Shown piece after piece: positions 15,189-23,844 of a stretch of 64,000 bases of DNA. The position numbers and the translations under genes were made by a program. The DNA comes from Armatimonadota bacterium (GTDB taxonomy: Bacteria; Armatimonadota; Fimbriimonadia; Fimbriimonadales; Fimbriimonadaceae): the NCBI GenBank assembly GCA_018268375.1, contig JAFDWS010000008.1, positions 1 to 64,000 on the forward strand. The letters run 5' to 3'. Within the stretch, counting starts at the first letter, position 1; every line of letters begins with the position of its first letter. The notes beneath the pieces were generated by a model that made no database searches, was not told the origin of the DNA, and saw nothing but the letters and a program-made list of their open reading frames with translations.

Positions 15189-16172
15189 ATGTTCAACCGC
15201 AAGTTCAACATGTCACTCTCAAACCGCAAGCTCGCGATCGTGCTTGCCCTGACCACGATCGGTACGTGCCTTCCTGCCCTAGCGCAGCCCTCGAAGGCCT
15301 TTGCTAATTCGACCAGCAACGTTAAGAAGCCGGGCATGATCCTCGGTCAGACCGAGTCGTTCGCGATCGAGCAACTCGGCGGCAAGCCGAACGCGGACGT
15401 CCGCGAGTCTGGTTTCACCCTTCGTAACCTCGTGGAGGGGCCGATCGAGCGCGAGTTGGTCTGGGCTTACGACCTGACTGACCCGATGCCGATGACGTAC
15501 TCCCAAGGTGCGTGGACTCTCAACGATCCCGCGAAGCGTACGGTGCGCATGTACTATCACATCGGATTCGATGCGTCGGGCAAGGCTGTCGCCGCCGCCA
15601 AGTGGTACCACGGCCCCAGCCCGATGGATCCGGTGTTCGCCCAGGCGAGAGAGGCTGTGGCCAAAGGCCCAAGCAGCGCACCGGCCTCCTTCCGCTCTGG
15701 ACCTGGGCGCCCAGGCACTCCGCCTCCCACGCGGCCGACGCTCTATTGGAACTACAACCTTGGTTCGTTGATCAGCGACGGCAGGGTCTCGAAGATCAGC
15801 CACTGGATAGTCCCGTTTGAAGGCGGCACTGAAAAGGAGGCGCGTGTGACGGGCAAAGGCGGCAACCTCGTCGTCCATAAGGTGCCGGGCACCCTCAAGA
15901 ACAACGGTTGGTTCCTCGTCGAAGGCGAAGACCACGTGCCTGGTGCGGAAGCCGTTGGTGCGCTGCGCTGGTACGCGACGGGTCGCGGCTATCCGGTCGA
16001 GGAGCAACCAGACGGCGCCGTGGCGGTGGTCTTCTGGGACGTCCAGAGGTCTATGGCGAACTTGGCCGATGCGGTCCTCTACCTGGAGGTGACGGACAAG
16101 GTGAGGGTGGCACGGGGGAAGATCGTGCCTTCGACCAACGACAAGGCTGTTCAGCAGAACGGCGTCCGGTGA
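15189..16172 (+). CDS. Secreted hypothetical protein
   Basis: 327 residues, no recognised family. The N-terminus (RKLAIVLALTTIGTCLPALAQ) is a signal peptide. The mature protein includes a Pro/Arg-rich linker near residue 180 (GRPGTPPPTRPTLYWNYN) and beta-rich segments. A hairpin-forming GGGCTTCGGCCC and a CGGGTCACAGG element lie in the 5' region. Thirty-two bases separate it from the lipoprotein gene downstream, so the two may be co-transcribed. Confidence 0.6.
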   Translation: MFNRKFNMSLSNRKLAIVLALTTIGTCLPALAQPSKAFANSTSNVKKPGMILGQTESFAIEQLGGKPNADVRESGFTLRNLVEGPIERELVWAYDLTDPMPMTYSQGAWTLNDPAKRTVRMYYHIGFDASGKAVAAAKWYHGPSPMDPVFAQAREAVAKGPSSAPASFRSGPGRPGTPPPTRPTLYWNYNLGSLISDGRVSKISHWIVPFEGGTEKEARVTGKGGNLVVHKVPGTLKNNGWFLVEGEDHVPGAEAVGALRWYATGRGYPVEEQPDGAVAVVFWDVQRSMANLADAVLYLEVTDKVRVARGKIVPSTNDKAVQQNGVR

Positions 16173-16204
16173 GGAGGGTCGCCCTCATGACGGGAGAAAA
16201 GAAG

Positions 16205-17251
16205 ATGAACAAGATCAAATTGACTGCCTTACTGTGGCTGGTTGCCGCCTGCTTCCTGTTCGCGGGTTGTGGCGGCGGTTCGACCCAAGGCTTTTGGATT
16301 TGGGTGTCGAATCCGGATCCTGTGAACGTGGTGGTCGGAGACACCACCGCCGTTGCGATCGACACGGGGGTCGGGGGAGCAGCCGACGTTTCCCTGGTCA
16401 CTTACGTGTCGCCCGATCCCGGTTTGACACTGTCAAAAACGGCGACCAAGACTTTGACCTTCGCCGCCGCGTCAACCATGGCGTTGGGAAGCTACCAAGT
16501 CGAGGTCCACTTGAACCAGTTGCCATCCAACACCGGCTCTACGTGCATCAAAACCATGACCGTGAACGTCGTCGCGGCACCGGTGCCCAAGTCATTCTTC
16601 GCGGAGAACATCAACCCGATTCCGGGCGGTAAGGTCCGCGGCCCTCGGACCACCGTCGACAGTGTCGCCGCGGAGTTCAAGAGCAAGTTTGGGACCACGG
16701 GGGTTGAGGACTTTGAAGCGATGACGGTTGGTCCGGTGCTGAGCCCTCAGCCGATCACCTTCGCCGGAACCAGCGTACAAGGGCAGCTCATGAACTACAA
16801 CGGTGCGGCTCCGATCGTCCATGAGATCGCGGACAGCTCGACCCTCGCCGGGGCCTATCCGACGAGCGGGAAGAGGTTCTTGCTGATGGGGTTGGACCAA
16901 GGCGTGACACCGCTCTCGACCGATATGCACGTGGTGTTCCAGACTCCAGTGTACGGCTTCGGGCTCTATTTGACGGAGATCGAAAGGACACAACCGGAGG
17001 TCACGATTGTCTATGCCGGGGGCGGCAGCGTCACGCAGACCATTCCGGTGACAATCTACAGCGGGCAGTCGCAAAACGGGAACATCGCCTTTTGGGGTTG
17101 GCTTGATCCGAAGCCGATCTCCCGGGTCATCCTTCGTAAATTCGGGCTGCCCGGCTTTGGTCTCTCCGACCGCGTCGGCATCGACGACCTGATCGTCGGG
17201 GTGGGGGCTCCCTTGACACCGAGGCGAAACGGAGCAAAGGCTGTGCCCTAG
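16205..17251 (+). CDS. Lipoprotein with Ig-like N-terminal region
   Basis: 348 residues. ATG 16205 follows GGGAGA at good distance and gives a lipobox signal peptide (LVAACFLFAGC), so the Cys would be lipid-modified and the protein membrane-anchored. Residues ~30-120 look like a bacterial Ig-like fold (VNVVVGDTTAVAIDT, NLNQLPSN-type strands). From ~140 comes a jelly-roll-like segment (VEDFEAMTVGP, VFQTPVYGFGLYL, ISRVILRKFG) of the kind common in PEP-CTERM proteins, but no PEP-CTERM anchor follows. Ligand unknown. Confidence 0.65.
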   Translation: MNKIKLTALLWLVAACFLFAGCGGGSTQGFWIWVSNPDPVNVVVGDTTAVAIDTGVGGAADVSLVTYVSPDPGLTLSKTATKTLTFAAASTMALGSYQVEVHLNQLPSNTGSTCIKTMTVNVVAAPVPKSFFAENINPIPGGKVRGPRTTVDSVAAEFKSKFGTTGVEDFEAMTVGPVLSPQPITFAGTSVQGQLMNYNGAAPIVHEIADSSTLAGAYPTSGKRFLLMGLDQGVTPLSTDMHVVFQTPVYGFGLYLTEIERTQPEVTIVYAGGGSVTQTIPVTIYSGQSQNGNIAFWGWLDPKPISRVILRKFGLPGFGLSDRVGIDDLIVGVGAPLTPRRNGAKAVP

Positions 17252-17411
17252 TCGTTGCAGGGCCGTTCAGTGAGGGGGTGGCGCGCGTGCTTGGCACGGT
17301 GCCGCTCCTTCTTTTTTTGCAAAAGGGCAAAATTACTTTCGTGACTTTGTCGATTTGGGGCGACGCCGAACGACGAACTGGTGAAGGGCCCTGGGGCCCA
17401 AAGGAAACAAG

Positions 17412-17747
17412 ATGCAGTATTTGGTTGCGATCTACCACCCCACCGACTACGACCCCTCCATTGAGGACGCCCAAATGTCGCGTGACATTGACGATCTGAA
17501 CGACGAGATGGTGGCGGCCGGAGCACGAAAGTTTGCTGGCGGGTTGAGGCCGCCGAGCACGGCCAAGTCGGTCAAGAAGCAAGCAGACGGCTCCCTGGTC
17601 GTCACAGACGGCCCTTACCTTGAGACCAAGGAGCTCATCGGCGGCTTTTGGATCTTGGAAGCTGCGAGCATGGACGAAGCCGTCGAATGGGCGCGCAAGG
17701 CGACCGTGGCGTGCCGCGTTCCGGTCGAAGTCCGTCCGTTCTTCTGA
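17412..17747 (+). CDS. YciI-family (DGPF domain) protein
   Basis: 111 residues. MQYLVAIYHP, then a middle helix, ADGSLVVTDGPYLETKELIGGFWILEAASMDEAVEWARK and VEVRPFF match the YciI/DGPF fold (the DGPY/F box is intact). In many bacteria such genes lie beside ECF sigma factors; none is present here. A T-rich run (TTCTTTTTTT, 17309-17318) lies ~100 bases upstream. Biochemical role unknown. Confidence 0.85.
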   Translation: MQYLVAIYHPTDYDPSIEDAQMSRDIDDLNDEMVAAGARKFAGGLRPPSTAKSVKKQADGSLVVTDGPYLETKELIGGFWILEAASMDEAVEWARKATVACRVPVEVRPFF

Positions 17748-17851
17748 AAGCAGGTATGGCCGGAACTCTCGTCCAGGTCTCACGGCTCTGGCGGGACCGG
17801 CCAGGACTTGCCAAGCGCAATCGTAGGAGCCTGCAAAGGTAATGTGACGCA

Positions 17852-18394
17852 ATGTCGAAGGAGGAAGGCCCCAGTGTTAAGCCAGCGACCCCTGAAGCGC
17901 ACCGGTTGACACTCATCGAGCTTCGGGATTCGGGCGACATCTCGGACGATACAGTGCGACAAGTCATGGCCGACATATGGAGCGATCATCAGTCCACGCG
18001 TGAGCAAACTTGGAAGGCGCTGCACATCGTCTCAGTCTTAACAGTCGGCTTGGTTACTCTCGATATTACGAAACTGGGGACATCTGCCTTCGTCGCAACG
18101 GCGATTCTAGTAGTCGTCGCCGCGCTGTTTGGGATTGTCATCACGGTGCATCACCGTCGCGTGGAGTCTCAGAAGTTCAGCCAGCTGTTGAATTGTGAGT
18201 GCTACCTCCGAGTTGAAGAACTGCTCGTCGTCTTTGATAAGAGGGGGCGAAAGGAGCCGACCGCTCCCAAGCCATTTACCTTTTGGAGCATCTTCACATC
18301 CATGAGCACTCCTGCCTTCATCCTCCGGATGCATCTTTTCATCATCGCGTTGGCGGTTATCCTGGTGGTCAACCGGCTAACACATCCTTTATAG
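17852..18394 (+). CDS. Small membrane protein, unknown family
   Basis: 180 residues. The soluble N-terminus (~1-55, with RDSGDISDDTVRQVMADIW) is followed by two close hydrophobic helices (SVLTVGLVTLDI and AFVATAILVVVAALFGIVITV), a soluble loop, and a C-terminal helix (LHLFIIALAVILVV-like). The layout of helices around a cytosolic loop resembles small effector-like membrane proteins (SLATT/S-4TM type), but no partner nucleotidyltransferase is nearby. A weak assignment at best. Confidence 0.55.
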   Translation: MSKEEGPSVKPATPEAHRLTLIELRDSGDISDDTVRQVMADIWSDHQSTREQTWKALHIVSVLTVGLVTLDITKLGTSAFVATAILVVVAALFGIVITVHHRRVESQKFSQLLNCECYLRVEELLVVFDKRGRKEPTAPKPFTFWSIFTSMSTPAFILRMHLFIIALAVILVVNRLTHPL

Positions 18395-18482
18395 TCGAAT
18401 GCTTTGCCCCGAGTAACACGAGTTCAGCCCTCGTGGGACCAAGCATGCGACAGTGAATCCAAGCCCACTAGAGGAGATGACC

Positions 18483-20234
18483 TTAGGGCATCGGACGACC
18501 CTTGGAGCCGCCTCCGTTCGGTTCTGCAGGGTTCGCCACATACATCACGAATTGGAACTGGAGGTCTTGCTTGACGTTCGTGGAGAGGTTCCACATGGTC
18601 ACTCGGCACGGGCCACCGTTTTGAATCACGTTCGCGACGAACGGCGTCCCACTCGCGATTGGCGTCACAAAGGTTTGCGTTCCGATGCCCCAAGTCTCTC
18701 CCGTGATCGTGATGTCATAGGTGCCGGCGCTTGCGTGGGTCACGGTCCAGTTGCCCGAGCCAGCGTCGTTGATGACTCCAGTCCCGCTCACTGTTCCGAA
18801 TGCCAGAGGTGTCACGTTCGCGTCCGTCCCGCCGGTATAGCGCTTGTAATAGTGGCCGTCGGTCCAAACTGCACCCTTCGGGCCAAGCGCTTCGAAGTTC
18901 GCACCGGTCGCTGTGTTGAGGAATTTCGCTGCCGTCGAGGTGGCATTGTTGGTGCTCGCGAAAAATGCGGTTGCGTTCGCGCCGAACGCTCTTGCGAACA
19001 CGCCGGTGCCGCCACTGACGTCGGCGCTCCCTTGGACGCCGACTCCATTCGTGCCGGTGGCGTTTGCCAGGAGTCCGGTGAAGGGAGATTGCGCTTTGAC
19101 TCCGAAGCCGTTGGCTGCGATCGCTTCGGCAAAGACGCCAGCACCCCCACTGCCGTTGGCCAAACCATGGACGCCAAAGCCACTCGCTACTGACGTTGAA
19201 CCGAAGACTCCATTGAGGCCACCTGCTCCCTCGACCCCACTTCCGGTCGCGCTAAAGGTAGTCCCCAGGACACCCCGATTGCCACCCGAATTTGCGGAGG
19301 CCGTTCCTCGGACCCCGGTGCCGGTCGGGTCGCTGGCTGTGCCTTCGATACCGATCCCCGTTCCGTTACCGACGACTCCTTTCGCTCCGCCGTCGCCCTG
19401 GATCGCGATGAAGGCCGACGTCCCATACACGCCAATGCCGCTCGTGCTTGAGGTGGCGCCCTTGATCGCGATCGAGGCGCCCGTGGCCGAAAAGTTTGCT
19501 GCGCTCAAACCGAACCCGGTCGCGCTGTTAGTGAGTGCGGTGACACCGATGCCGCCCGTGCCGAACGACCGACCAAAGACCCCCTGCCCGTTGGCCACGT
19601 CGGCGAGGCCCTGCACGCCGACGCCGGCCGCACTATTGGCCAAACCGAATACGCCGAGTTCCGGACTGGTTCCTAATACGCCGAAGCCGGACGGGCTGAG
19701 CGCTTGACCATAGACACCAATCGCCCCACCGGTCGCGCCAGCCGCGATACCACGGATTGCTTGGCCCGAGGTGCTGTTCGTATATCCGAAGACACCATAG
19801 ATCGCCCCCGATGTCGCCGTTGCTTCTCCAATGACGCCGTATGAGCCGTCAACAGGACTCGTCGAGATGCCGTCAATGGCGCCGGCCTTGAGCCCAGAGC
19901 CGGTGATGGAAACGCTAAAGGCCGTCTGGCCGGATGCGACGATGGACTTTCCAAAGGGCAGGACGATGTCCGAAGCCGTCACATTCGTGAGACCTGCCCC
20001 TCCCCCTTGGAACTGACCGGCGATCATCGTCCCGCTGATGTTCGCATGTCCGGTCTGCTGTGATCCGGGCGATGTTGTCTGAAGTTTGACGTAGGCCGGC
20101 TGTTGTCCGTTGACCTGGGCCATGACCGGCGCGTGTGTGGCCAGCAACGTCGTGGCGATGCTAACGGATCCCAGTGAGATCACTGCGATACGTCCGTGGA
20201 AATTAGACTTGTGGGCCCCCATGAGTTTCGCCAT
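18483..20234 (-). CDS. Large secreted repeat protein, GVFG-type, paralog of the 10.7-kb gene
   Basis: 583 residues. A signal peptide ending VMAQ is followed by VNGQQPAYVKLQT, nearly the same motif as in the protein at 10691-12367. Residues ~100-450 are short repeats with the G-V-(Y/F/Q)-G turn (GVFGYTN, GVYGQAL, GVFGLAN, GVFGRSF). The C-terminal ~100 residues (from GTVSGTGVINDAG, with ASAGTYDITITGETWG) form a beta-rich domain unlike that of the paralog. It looks like a surface fibre with its own terminal domain. It has no PEP-CTERM signal. Confidence 0.7.
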   Translation of the reverse strand: MAKLMGAHKSNFHGRIAVISLGSVSIATTLLATHAPVMAQVNGQQPAYVKLQTTSPGSQQTGHANISGTMIAGQFQGGGAGLTNVTASDIVLPFGKSIVASGQTAFSVSITGSGLKAGAIDGISTSPVDGSYGVIGEATATSGAIYGVFGYTNSTSGQAIRGIAAGATGGAIGVYGQALSPSGFGVLGTSPELGVFGLANSAAGVGVQGLADVANGQGVFGRSFGTGGIGVTALTNSATGFGLSAANFSATGASIAIKGATSSTSGIGVYGTSAFIAIQGDGGAKGVVGNGTGIGIEGTASDPTGTGVRGTASANSGGNRGVLGTTFSATGSGVEGAGGLNGVFGSTSVASGFGVHGLANGSGGAGVFAEAIAANGFGVKAQSPFTGLLANATGTNGVGVQGSADVSGGTGVFARAFGANATAFFASTNNATSTAAKFLNTATGANFEALGPKGAVWTDGHYYKRYTGGTDANVTPLAFGTVSGTGVINDAGSGNWTVTHASAGTYDITITGETWGIGTQTFVTPIASGTPFVANVIQNGGPCRVTMWNLSTNVKQDLQFQFVMYVANPAEPNGGGSKGRPMP

Positions 20235-20250
20235 GATGCGACGGGAATCC

Positions 20251-20276
20251 CAGGTTCGTTACCTGACTTTCGTCAG
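20251..20276 (-). promoter_or_regulatory. Two mutually exclusive leader hairpins
   Basis: In the minus-strand leader just upstream of the 20234 start, CTGAC-GAAA-GTCAG (20276-20263, a GNRA tetraloop) and CAGGT-AACGA-ACCTG (20265-20251) share three bases, so only one can form. This could be a simple RNA switch or stability element. I see no match to a known riboswitch. Confidence 0.3.
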
Positions 20277-20326
20277 ATAGTGCGTGTTTTGCCACGCCCA
20301 GCCACGAACGAGCGGACGATGATGAG

Positions 20327-20800
20327 CTAGAAATAGACCTCTTGGTCGCCCCAGCAAGTCTGGAGGTAGTCGACCTGTCCCGTGTGGAGGATCAAGTGGT
20401 TCGCGGGGATGATCATAAAGAACAGGAAGGGCGTCGGACCGATGGGCGTGTCGATCGTCATGCTGATCTGCTCAGGCCGAACTGTGTCGAGAGCCGCAAG
20501 GGTGTCAGCGATGCCCTCGCGCAACATCGCCTCTGCTTCCCCTATGTTGGTGACGCTGTCGATAGCTGCCTGGATGGGCCCAAGGAACTCCTCAACAGTA
20601 TTGGGGAACTTGCCGTCGCGCAGGATCCCGGCAAAGCCGCCGCTATAGCCGGCGCAGTGGGCAGCAATCTGCAGGGCGTTCTTGGCGGTGGGGGTCGGGC
20701 TCCAAGTCACCTTGTCGGCCGGGACATGGCTGAGGTTGCGCAAGAACATCTCCATGGCGAACGTTGCTCGATCCTTGCACCATGTGATTCTGTCTGCCAT
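20327..20800 (-). CDS. DinB-superfamily protein
   Basis: 157 residues from ATG 20800 (a GTG at 20839 would add 13 Pro-rich residues and has no better ribosome site). It has the four-helix-bundle pattern of DinB/YfiT proteins: a first His in IAAHCAGYSGG and the C-terminal pair ANHLILHTGQVDYL, the H-x3-H-x2-Q signature that in metal-binding members holds Zn or Ni. Members act as metal-dependent thiol transferases or have unknown activity. It is one of ten such genes in the window. Confidence 0.85.
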   Translation of the reverse strand: MADRITWCKDRATFAMEMFLRNLSHVPADKVTWSPTPTAKNALQIAAHCAGYSGGFAGILRDGKFPNTVEEFLGPIQAAIDSVTNIGEAEAMLREGIADTLAALDTVRPEQISMTIDTPIGPTPFLFFMIIPANHLILHTGQVDYLQTCWGDQEVYF

Positions 20801-20906
20801 CGAGGAAAGGACGTTACCTCGGGGCAGAGGGCTTGGCACGGGGCAAGGGACGTCCCGCCAGAGTCACGGAACCTTGGCGCCACACTAGCTCGGCTCTTTG
20901 CCGCCT

Positions 20907-21920
20907 ATGGACTTTTCCCAACCCTTGAACCCGGCCTTGCTCGAGTCAACGTTCGGGCTCTTTCGTTTTTCCCGCATGGTCTATGCGGCGGCTGCAGTGG
21001 GAGTGGCGGCGCACATGAAGGACGGGCCCGTCGAAGCGACAGAGCTCGCACGCCTAAGTGGCACCCACGCGCCGACCTTGAGGAGTCTTCTCGATGCCCT
21101 CACGGCATGGGGCGTGTTCGAGCGTAACGAGCAGGGCCAGTACGGCCTTACACCATTCAGCCATCGGCTGGTCCCGGGAAGCGAGAACGCGGCGAACTTG
21201 GCCATGCTCCTGGGCTGGGTCGGCTTGCCCGCCACTTACGAGGCGTTCGGTGGCCTCGAGCATACGCTCCGCACAGGCGAGGCTGCCATTGGGGGAAGTG
21301 GCGGGGCTGGGTTTTACAACTACTTGAGGGAGCACCCTCATGACCAAGGTCTTTACGAGGCCGCAATGGAGTCTTCTTCTAGCTCCTTCACTGATTGCGT
21401 GGCCGCTTATGACTTCTCAGGAATCGGGTTGGTCGTCGACGTCGGCGGCGGGCAAGGCGCGTTCGCGCTCGAGTTATTGGCTAAATACCCTGGGCTGAGG
21501 GCTATCTCCTATGACCTCTCCGAGGTGGTGGAGGGTGCAGACAACAGCAGCCACCCAGCTCATGCGCGGCTGGAGCTGTGCGGCGGCGATGCGTTTCGCT
21601 CTGTACCGAGTGGTGGCGACCTTTACGTGACGAGCACTGTGCTTCGGTGTTTCGACGACGAGGCGTGCGTACGCTTGCTCAAGAGTGTTCGTGACGCCAT
21701 GCCGTCTCACGGCAAACTTGTGGCCTACGAGATGGTGATGCCCGAGACCCGCGACCATGCAGCACTCTGCACGGCCGACCTCCTTGCCCGCGCCGTCTAT
21801 GGCGGAAGAGACCGAACCAAAGCCGAGTTCTCGGATTTGTTCGCAACGGCGGGCCTCAGGCTCACCCGCGGAATTTCTGTACGTGATCCGTTGCAGGCGC
21901 TCGAAGGCGAGCCCGTGTGA
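20907..21920 (+). CDS. SAM-dependent O-methyltransferase
   Basis: 337 residues. The N-terminal ~110 residues form the winged-helix dimerisation domain (VEATELARLSGTHAPTLRSLLDALTAWGVF, then YGLTPFSH). The C-terminal Rossmann domain carries the SAM motif VVDVGGGQGAFALELL and the acidic post-strand residue in ISYDL. This is the acetylserotonin/caffeate O-methyltransferase type. The usual catalytic His around residue 250 is not evident (STVLRCFDDEACVRLL where typical members have HDW), so activity on hydroxyls is uncertain. ATG 20907 is preferred over a TTG three codons upstream. Confidence 0.8.
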   Translation: MDFSQPLNPALLESTFGLFRFSRMVYAAAAVGVAAHMKDGPVEATELARLSGTHAPTLRSLLDALTAWGVFERNEQGQYGLTPFSHRLVPGSENAANLAMLLGWVGLPATYEAFGGLEHTLRTGEAAIGGSGGAGFYNYLREHPHDQGLYEAAMESSSSSFTDCVAAYDFSGIGLVVDVGGGQGAFALELLAKYPGLRAISYDLSEVVEGADNSSHPAHARLELCGGDAFRSVPSGGDLYVTSTVLRCFDDEACVRLLKSVRDAMPSHGKLVAYEMVMPETRDHAALCTADLLARAVYGGRDRTKAEFSDLFATAGLRLTRGISVRDPLQALEGEPV

Positions 21921-21924
21921 ACCT

Positions 21925-22263
21925 TCATTGGTCCTTCGTTTCGAAGGCAATGATGTGAAGAGGGCGATCGCCGACGTTCTCCAGCGTGTGTAGCCCGAGT
22001 GGTGCTGAGGGAACCGCGTCCCCTGGGCGTAAGGCAAGACCGGCGGCCTTGCTATCAAGCAACACGCTCCCGCTTTCGTCGCGGCGAACAAAGTCGCTCC
22101 AACTGAGGACGTAGAGCACTCCTCCCCAGGCGTGAGTGTGAAGGGGAACAGTGTCGCCAGGAGCGACCTTGGTCTCGAGCACCCTGACGCTATCGCTCTC
22201 GAAGGCAAGTCGATGGTGGTGAGGGGCCGCGGTCAAAGCGTCAAGGTCGTTGGCGGACGACAT
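21925..22263 (-). CDS. Cupin-domain protein
   Basis: 112 residues, a single small beta-barrel. Cupin motif 1 is represented by PGDTVPLHTHAWGGVLYVL and motif 2 by PLGLHTLENVG. Metal-ligand His residues (HTH and the later His) are present but the Glu of motif 1 is not. It converges with the methyltransferase, separated by four bases. Function unknown. Confidence 0.75.
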   Translation of the reverse strand: MSSANDLDALTAAPHHHRLAFESDSVRVLETKVAPGDTVPLHTHAWGGVLYVLSWSDFVRRDESGSVLLDSKAAGLALRPGDAVPSAPLGLHTLENVGDRPLHIIAFETKDQ

Positions 22264-22359
22264 GTCGGATTATGTGCCCGGGAGGAGGCGAGTCGGGCAG
22301 TATTCGGTGGCCCTCCAAAAACAGGCGAACCGGACGGGGCAACTGTCGTAATAGAACGT

Positions 22360-22863
22360 ATGTCAACCGAAACCCAAGAAGCAATGGAAATGTCGACGAA
22401 GCCAACGCCCCAGCACGAATGGCTGAAAAAGCTCCACGGCAATTGGCGCGTGGAGAGCGAAATGATGATGCCCGACGGTTCCACCGTGCAGGGCAACGGA
22501 ACAGAGACTTGTCGGGATTTCGGCGGCCTCTGGGCGTACAGCGAAGGCAAGAGCAGCATGCCGGACGGGAGCGACATGAACTACCGGTTCGGGCTCGGTT
22601 TCGACGTCACGTTCAACGAGTACCGCGGATACATGATGATGGACGCGTCCTCGCACCTTTGGAAGTACAACGGCAGTCTCAGCGCGGATGGCAACGTCAT
22701 GACTCTGGACTGTGAGGGCCCGAACATGATGGGCGAGGGCACCGCGATGTATCGCGACACGATCACGCTCATTGATGAGAACCATCGGACGCTGACCTCT
22801 TCTGGGCAGGGTCCGGACGGCCAATGGGTCACGTTCATGACAGCCCATTACACGAGGATGTGA
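22360..22863 (+). CDS. DUF1579 family protein
   Basis: 167 residues, no signal peptide. HEWLKKLHGNWRVESEMMMPDG, ETCRDFGGLWAYSEG, FDVTFNEYRGYMMMDASSHLW and GQWVTFMTAHYTRM are characteristic of DUF1579, a lipocalin-like barrel of unknown ligand. ATG 22360 is used; ATG 22384 is the alternative. The stop overlaps the GTG of the next gene (GTGA), so the two are translationally coupled. Confidence 0.85.
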   Translation: MSTETQEAMEMSTKPTPQHEWLKKLHGNWRVESEMMMPDGSTVQGNGTETCRDFGGLWAYSEGKSSMPDGSDMNYRFGLGFDVTFNEYRGYMMMDASSHLWKYNGSLSADGNVMTLDCEGPNMMGEGTAMYRDTITLIDENHRTLTSSGQGPDGQWVTFMTAHYTRM

Positions 22864-23321
22864 GTCCAGTAAGCATCTACCGGGCGAGTCCGGCGGATGT
22901 CCAACGGGTGGCGGCGTGTCGACACCCGGACGATGGCGTGGCCGACGAGCGGATGCGCGCTTACCTTGAAGGGCGGCACGACCCGCATGAGGCCGAGGGC
23001 CCGCGTGTGATGCTGTATGCGGTGGAAAGCGCGGTCGTTGTGGGATACATCGCGGGTCATCGGACGCACCGATTTGGCTTCGAAGGCGAGCTGCAGTATC
23101 TGTATGTACATCCGGACCGGCGGCGTCAAAGAATCGCTACCCGGCTGATCACTCAACTAGCCGAATGGTTCAGTTCTGAGGGGATCTCGCGGGTGTGCGT
23201 CAATGTTGCTTCCGACAATTCGGGAGCTCGGGATTGCTACGCCAAGATCGGTGCGCAGGAGTTCTCGACGCACTGGATGTGTTGGGAAAACGGATTCATG
23301 ACACCGGGTCCCCACGGCTGA
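22860..23321 (+). CDS. GNAT acetyltransferase
   Basis: 153 residues with GTG 22860 overlapping the upstream stop codon (ACGAGGAT precedes it). The GNAT fold is clear: VVVGYIAGHR, then LQYLYVHPDRRRQRIATRLI (acetyl-CoA pyrophosphate loop, Q/R-R-x-x-G/A type), VCVNVASDNSGARDCYAKIGA at the C-terminus. It transfers acetyl groups to an unknown amine. The GTG start is favoured because the longer reading frame runs inside the DUF1579 gene. Confidence 0.85.
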   Translation: MSPVSIYRASPADVQRVAACRHPDDGVADERMRAYLEGRHDPHEAEGPRVMLYAVESAVVVGYIAGHRTHRFGFEGELQYLYVHPDRRRQRIATRLITQLAEWFSSEGISRVCVNVASDNSGARDCYAKIGAQEFSTHWMCWENGFMTPGPHG

Positions 23322-23335
23322 GACAATAATGCAGC

Positions 23336-23827
23336 ATGGTCTTGTCCACTGTGATCTTAGGAACTCTCGTAGCGGGATGGCTGACTGTGACCACGTCGCA
23401 GCTGCAAGATCCTCTTCTCGAAAAGCTCGTCGGCAAGTGGCACATCCACCGCGCCTTTTCGAACCGCACCGCTGAAAACGTAGCGACGGTTGAGTGGGTC
23501 GTCGATCACCGCTACCTACGGATCATCATGAGGGATCCGAACAAACCGCCGAAGTACGAAGCGCACGTCTACATCACCTTCGAAAAGGAAGCCAAGCGCT
23601 ACGCGATCCATTGGATGGATGTGTTCGCGGGATCGTTGCCGGAGACCATGGGCTACGGACACCAAGCGGGAGACTCGATCGTGTTTGAATGGAAGGACGG
23701 CGAGGGGACGCTGCGCAACACGTTCACTTGGCTCTCGAGTTCCAAGTCGTGGACGTCAAAGATCGAGCAGACCAACAAGGAAGGGGAGTGGACGACGTTT
23801 TGCACGGACACCTACACCCGAAAGTGA
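23336..23827 (+). CDS. Secreted DUF1579-like protein
   Basis: 163 residues. A signal peptide (MVLSTVILGTLVAGWLTVTTSQ) is followed by LVGKWHIHRAFSNRT, WVVDHRYLRIIMRD, YEAHVYITFEKEAKRYAIHWMD and CTDTYTRK, the beta-barrel pattern of DUF1579-like proteins. It lies 14 bases after the GNAT gene, so the three genes 22360-23827 probably form one transcript. Confidence 0.7.
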   Translation: MVLSTVILGTLVAGWLTVTTSQLQDPLLEKLVGKWHIHRAFSNRTAENVATVEWVVDHRYLRIIMRDPNKPPKYEAHVYITFEKEAKRYAIHWMDVFAGSLPETMGYGHQAGDSIVFEWKDGEGTLRNTFTWLSSSKSWTSKIEQTNKEGEWTTFCTDTYTRK

Positions 23828-23844
23828 TCCGACAGGTTTGAACC

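Noticed and set aside
17282..17300. Second sigma-54-like site (TTGGCACGGTGCC)
   Set aside because: The -12 GC is absent at the required spacing; the match is only a short palindrome.
18913..19707. 264-residue plus-strand Pro/Ala-rich frame
   Set aside because: Antisense of the Gly/Ser-rich repeat stalk of the minus-strand protein.
10691..20234. Prophage tail-fibre region
   Set aside because: The repeat proteins have signal peptides and no phage structural, lysis or integrase genes are present.
20235..20300. Cyclic-di-GMP riboswitch
   Set aside because: A GAAA-capped hairpin is present but the three-way junction, conserved bases and second helix of the aptamer are not.
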